Shown here piece after piece: positions 7,196-7,343 of a stretch of 7,343 bases of DNA (its first letter is position 1; each line of letters begins with the position of its first letter). A model generated the notes under the pieces. That model was not told where the DNA came from, searched no databases, and saw nothing but the letters and a program-made list of their open reading frames with translations. Source of the stretch: JAAAPF01 sp046541805 (GTDB lineage Bacteria; Pseudomonadota; Alphaproteobacteria; Geminicoccales; Geminicoccaceae). The position numbers were made by a program, and so were the translations under genes. The DNA is taken from assembly GCA_046541805.1 (NCBI GenBank), contig JBKHCM010000145.1, positions 1-7,343 of the forward strand. Direction: 5' to 3'.

Positions 7196-7343
7196 GCCCG
7201 ATGCTCGCGGAGTTAAGATGTTTGAACCATATTTTTCCGATAATCAGAAAACTAAATTACCAAAATTGCAATGCAAAAACTAAATTTCTAAGGCTTATCC
7301 CTTTGAGTCCGCTTGCCCAACATGTTGTGGGAGCGGGCTGCTG
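7196..7343. other. Window end without a gene; AT-rich 7211-7290
   Basis: No supportable gene begins here. 7211-7290 is strikingly AT-rich against GC-rich flanks and holds the second 19-bp quasi-palindrome, an 11-nt direct repeat AAAACTAAATT (7248-7258 and 7276-7286) and the dyad TTGCA-A-TGCAA (7266-7276). Further right is the perfect palindrome CAACATGTTG (7318-7327). The composition suits a promoter or operator region for a gene beyond the window, or an element boundary. Confidence 0.5.
7234..7252. repeat. Quasi-palindromic 19-bp site, copy 2
   Basis: The site reads TTTCCGATAATCAGAAAAC on the + strand. It is symmetric apart from one C/A pair: TTTTC, C, GAT, A, ATC, A, GAAAA when one base of flank is included. 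Its reverse complement matches 3823-3841 at 18 of 19 positions. It lies 39 nt beyond the terminator of the 233-residue gene. Relative to the gene ending beside it, each copy has the same orientation. Confidence 0.6.

Noticed and set aside
7196..7343. Second copy of the tRNA-fMet 3' end (attR)
   Set aside because: I looked for TTCAAATCCCACCCCCGCAA and its complement near the right end and found none in the window.

Overview
The window joins the 3' end of a ribosomal RNA operon to an integrated mobile element. The order 23S rRNA end, 5S rRNA, tRNA-fMet on the + strand, the initiator tRNA with an A-U pair at 29-41 and an encoded CCA, and very GC-rich coding sequence suggest an alphaproteobacterium, where tRNA-fMet typically closes the rrn operon. 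The assignment rests on gene order and tRNA features, not on a phylogeny.

Layout. 1-203: 23S rRNA 3' end. 281-401: 5S rRNA. 459-535: tRNA-fMet. From the 3' half of this tRNA rightwards the sequence looks like a mobilizable element. A large serine recombinase (492-2309, - strand) ends inside the tRNA gene; its stop codon overlaps the anticodon on the opposite strand. 2310-2785 holds no intact gene, only a possible decayed reading frame and a nested hairpin. Two small unrecognised genes (2786-3196 and 3305-3709, - strand) lie downstream of a 735-residue MOBQ-type (MobA/MobL) relaxase (3832-6039, - strand). The divergent intergenic region 6040-6438 is relatively AT-rich and dense in dyads; it holds a candidate origin of transfer. 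A 233-residue unrecognised gene with a strong ribosome binding site and a textbook terminator (6439-7140, + strand) reads away from the relaxase. 7196-7343 starts AT-rich and contains short repeats but no gene that I can support.

Working model. The recombinase would insert and excise the element at tRNA-fMet. The relaxase would nick the oriT upstream of its own gene so that a helper conjugation system can transfer it. No type IV secretion, coupling protein or replication gene is visible, so integrative mobilizable element (IME) is the best label; its right end is not seen in the window. The most unusual sequence signal is a quasi-palindromic 19-bp site present twice in inverted orientation (3823-3841 and 7234-7252), 18/19 identical. 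One copy covers the relaxase stop codon and the other lies beyond the terminator of the 233-residue gene. The pair brackets the relaxase-oriT-233-aa block and has no assigned role.
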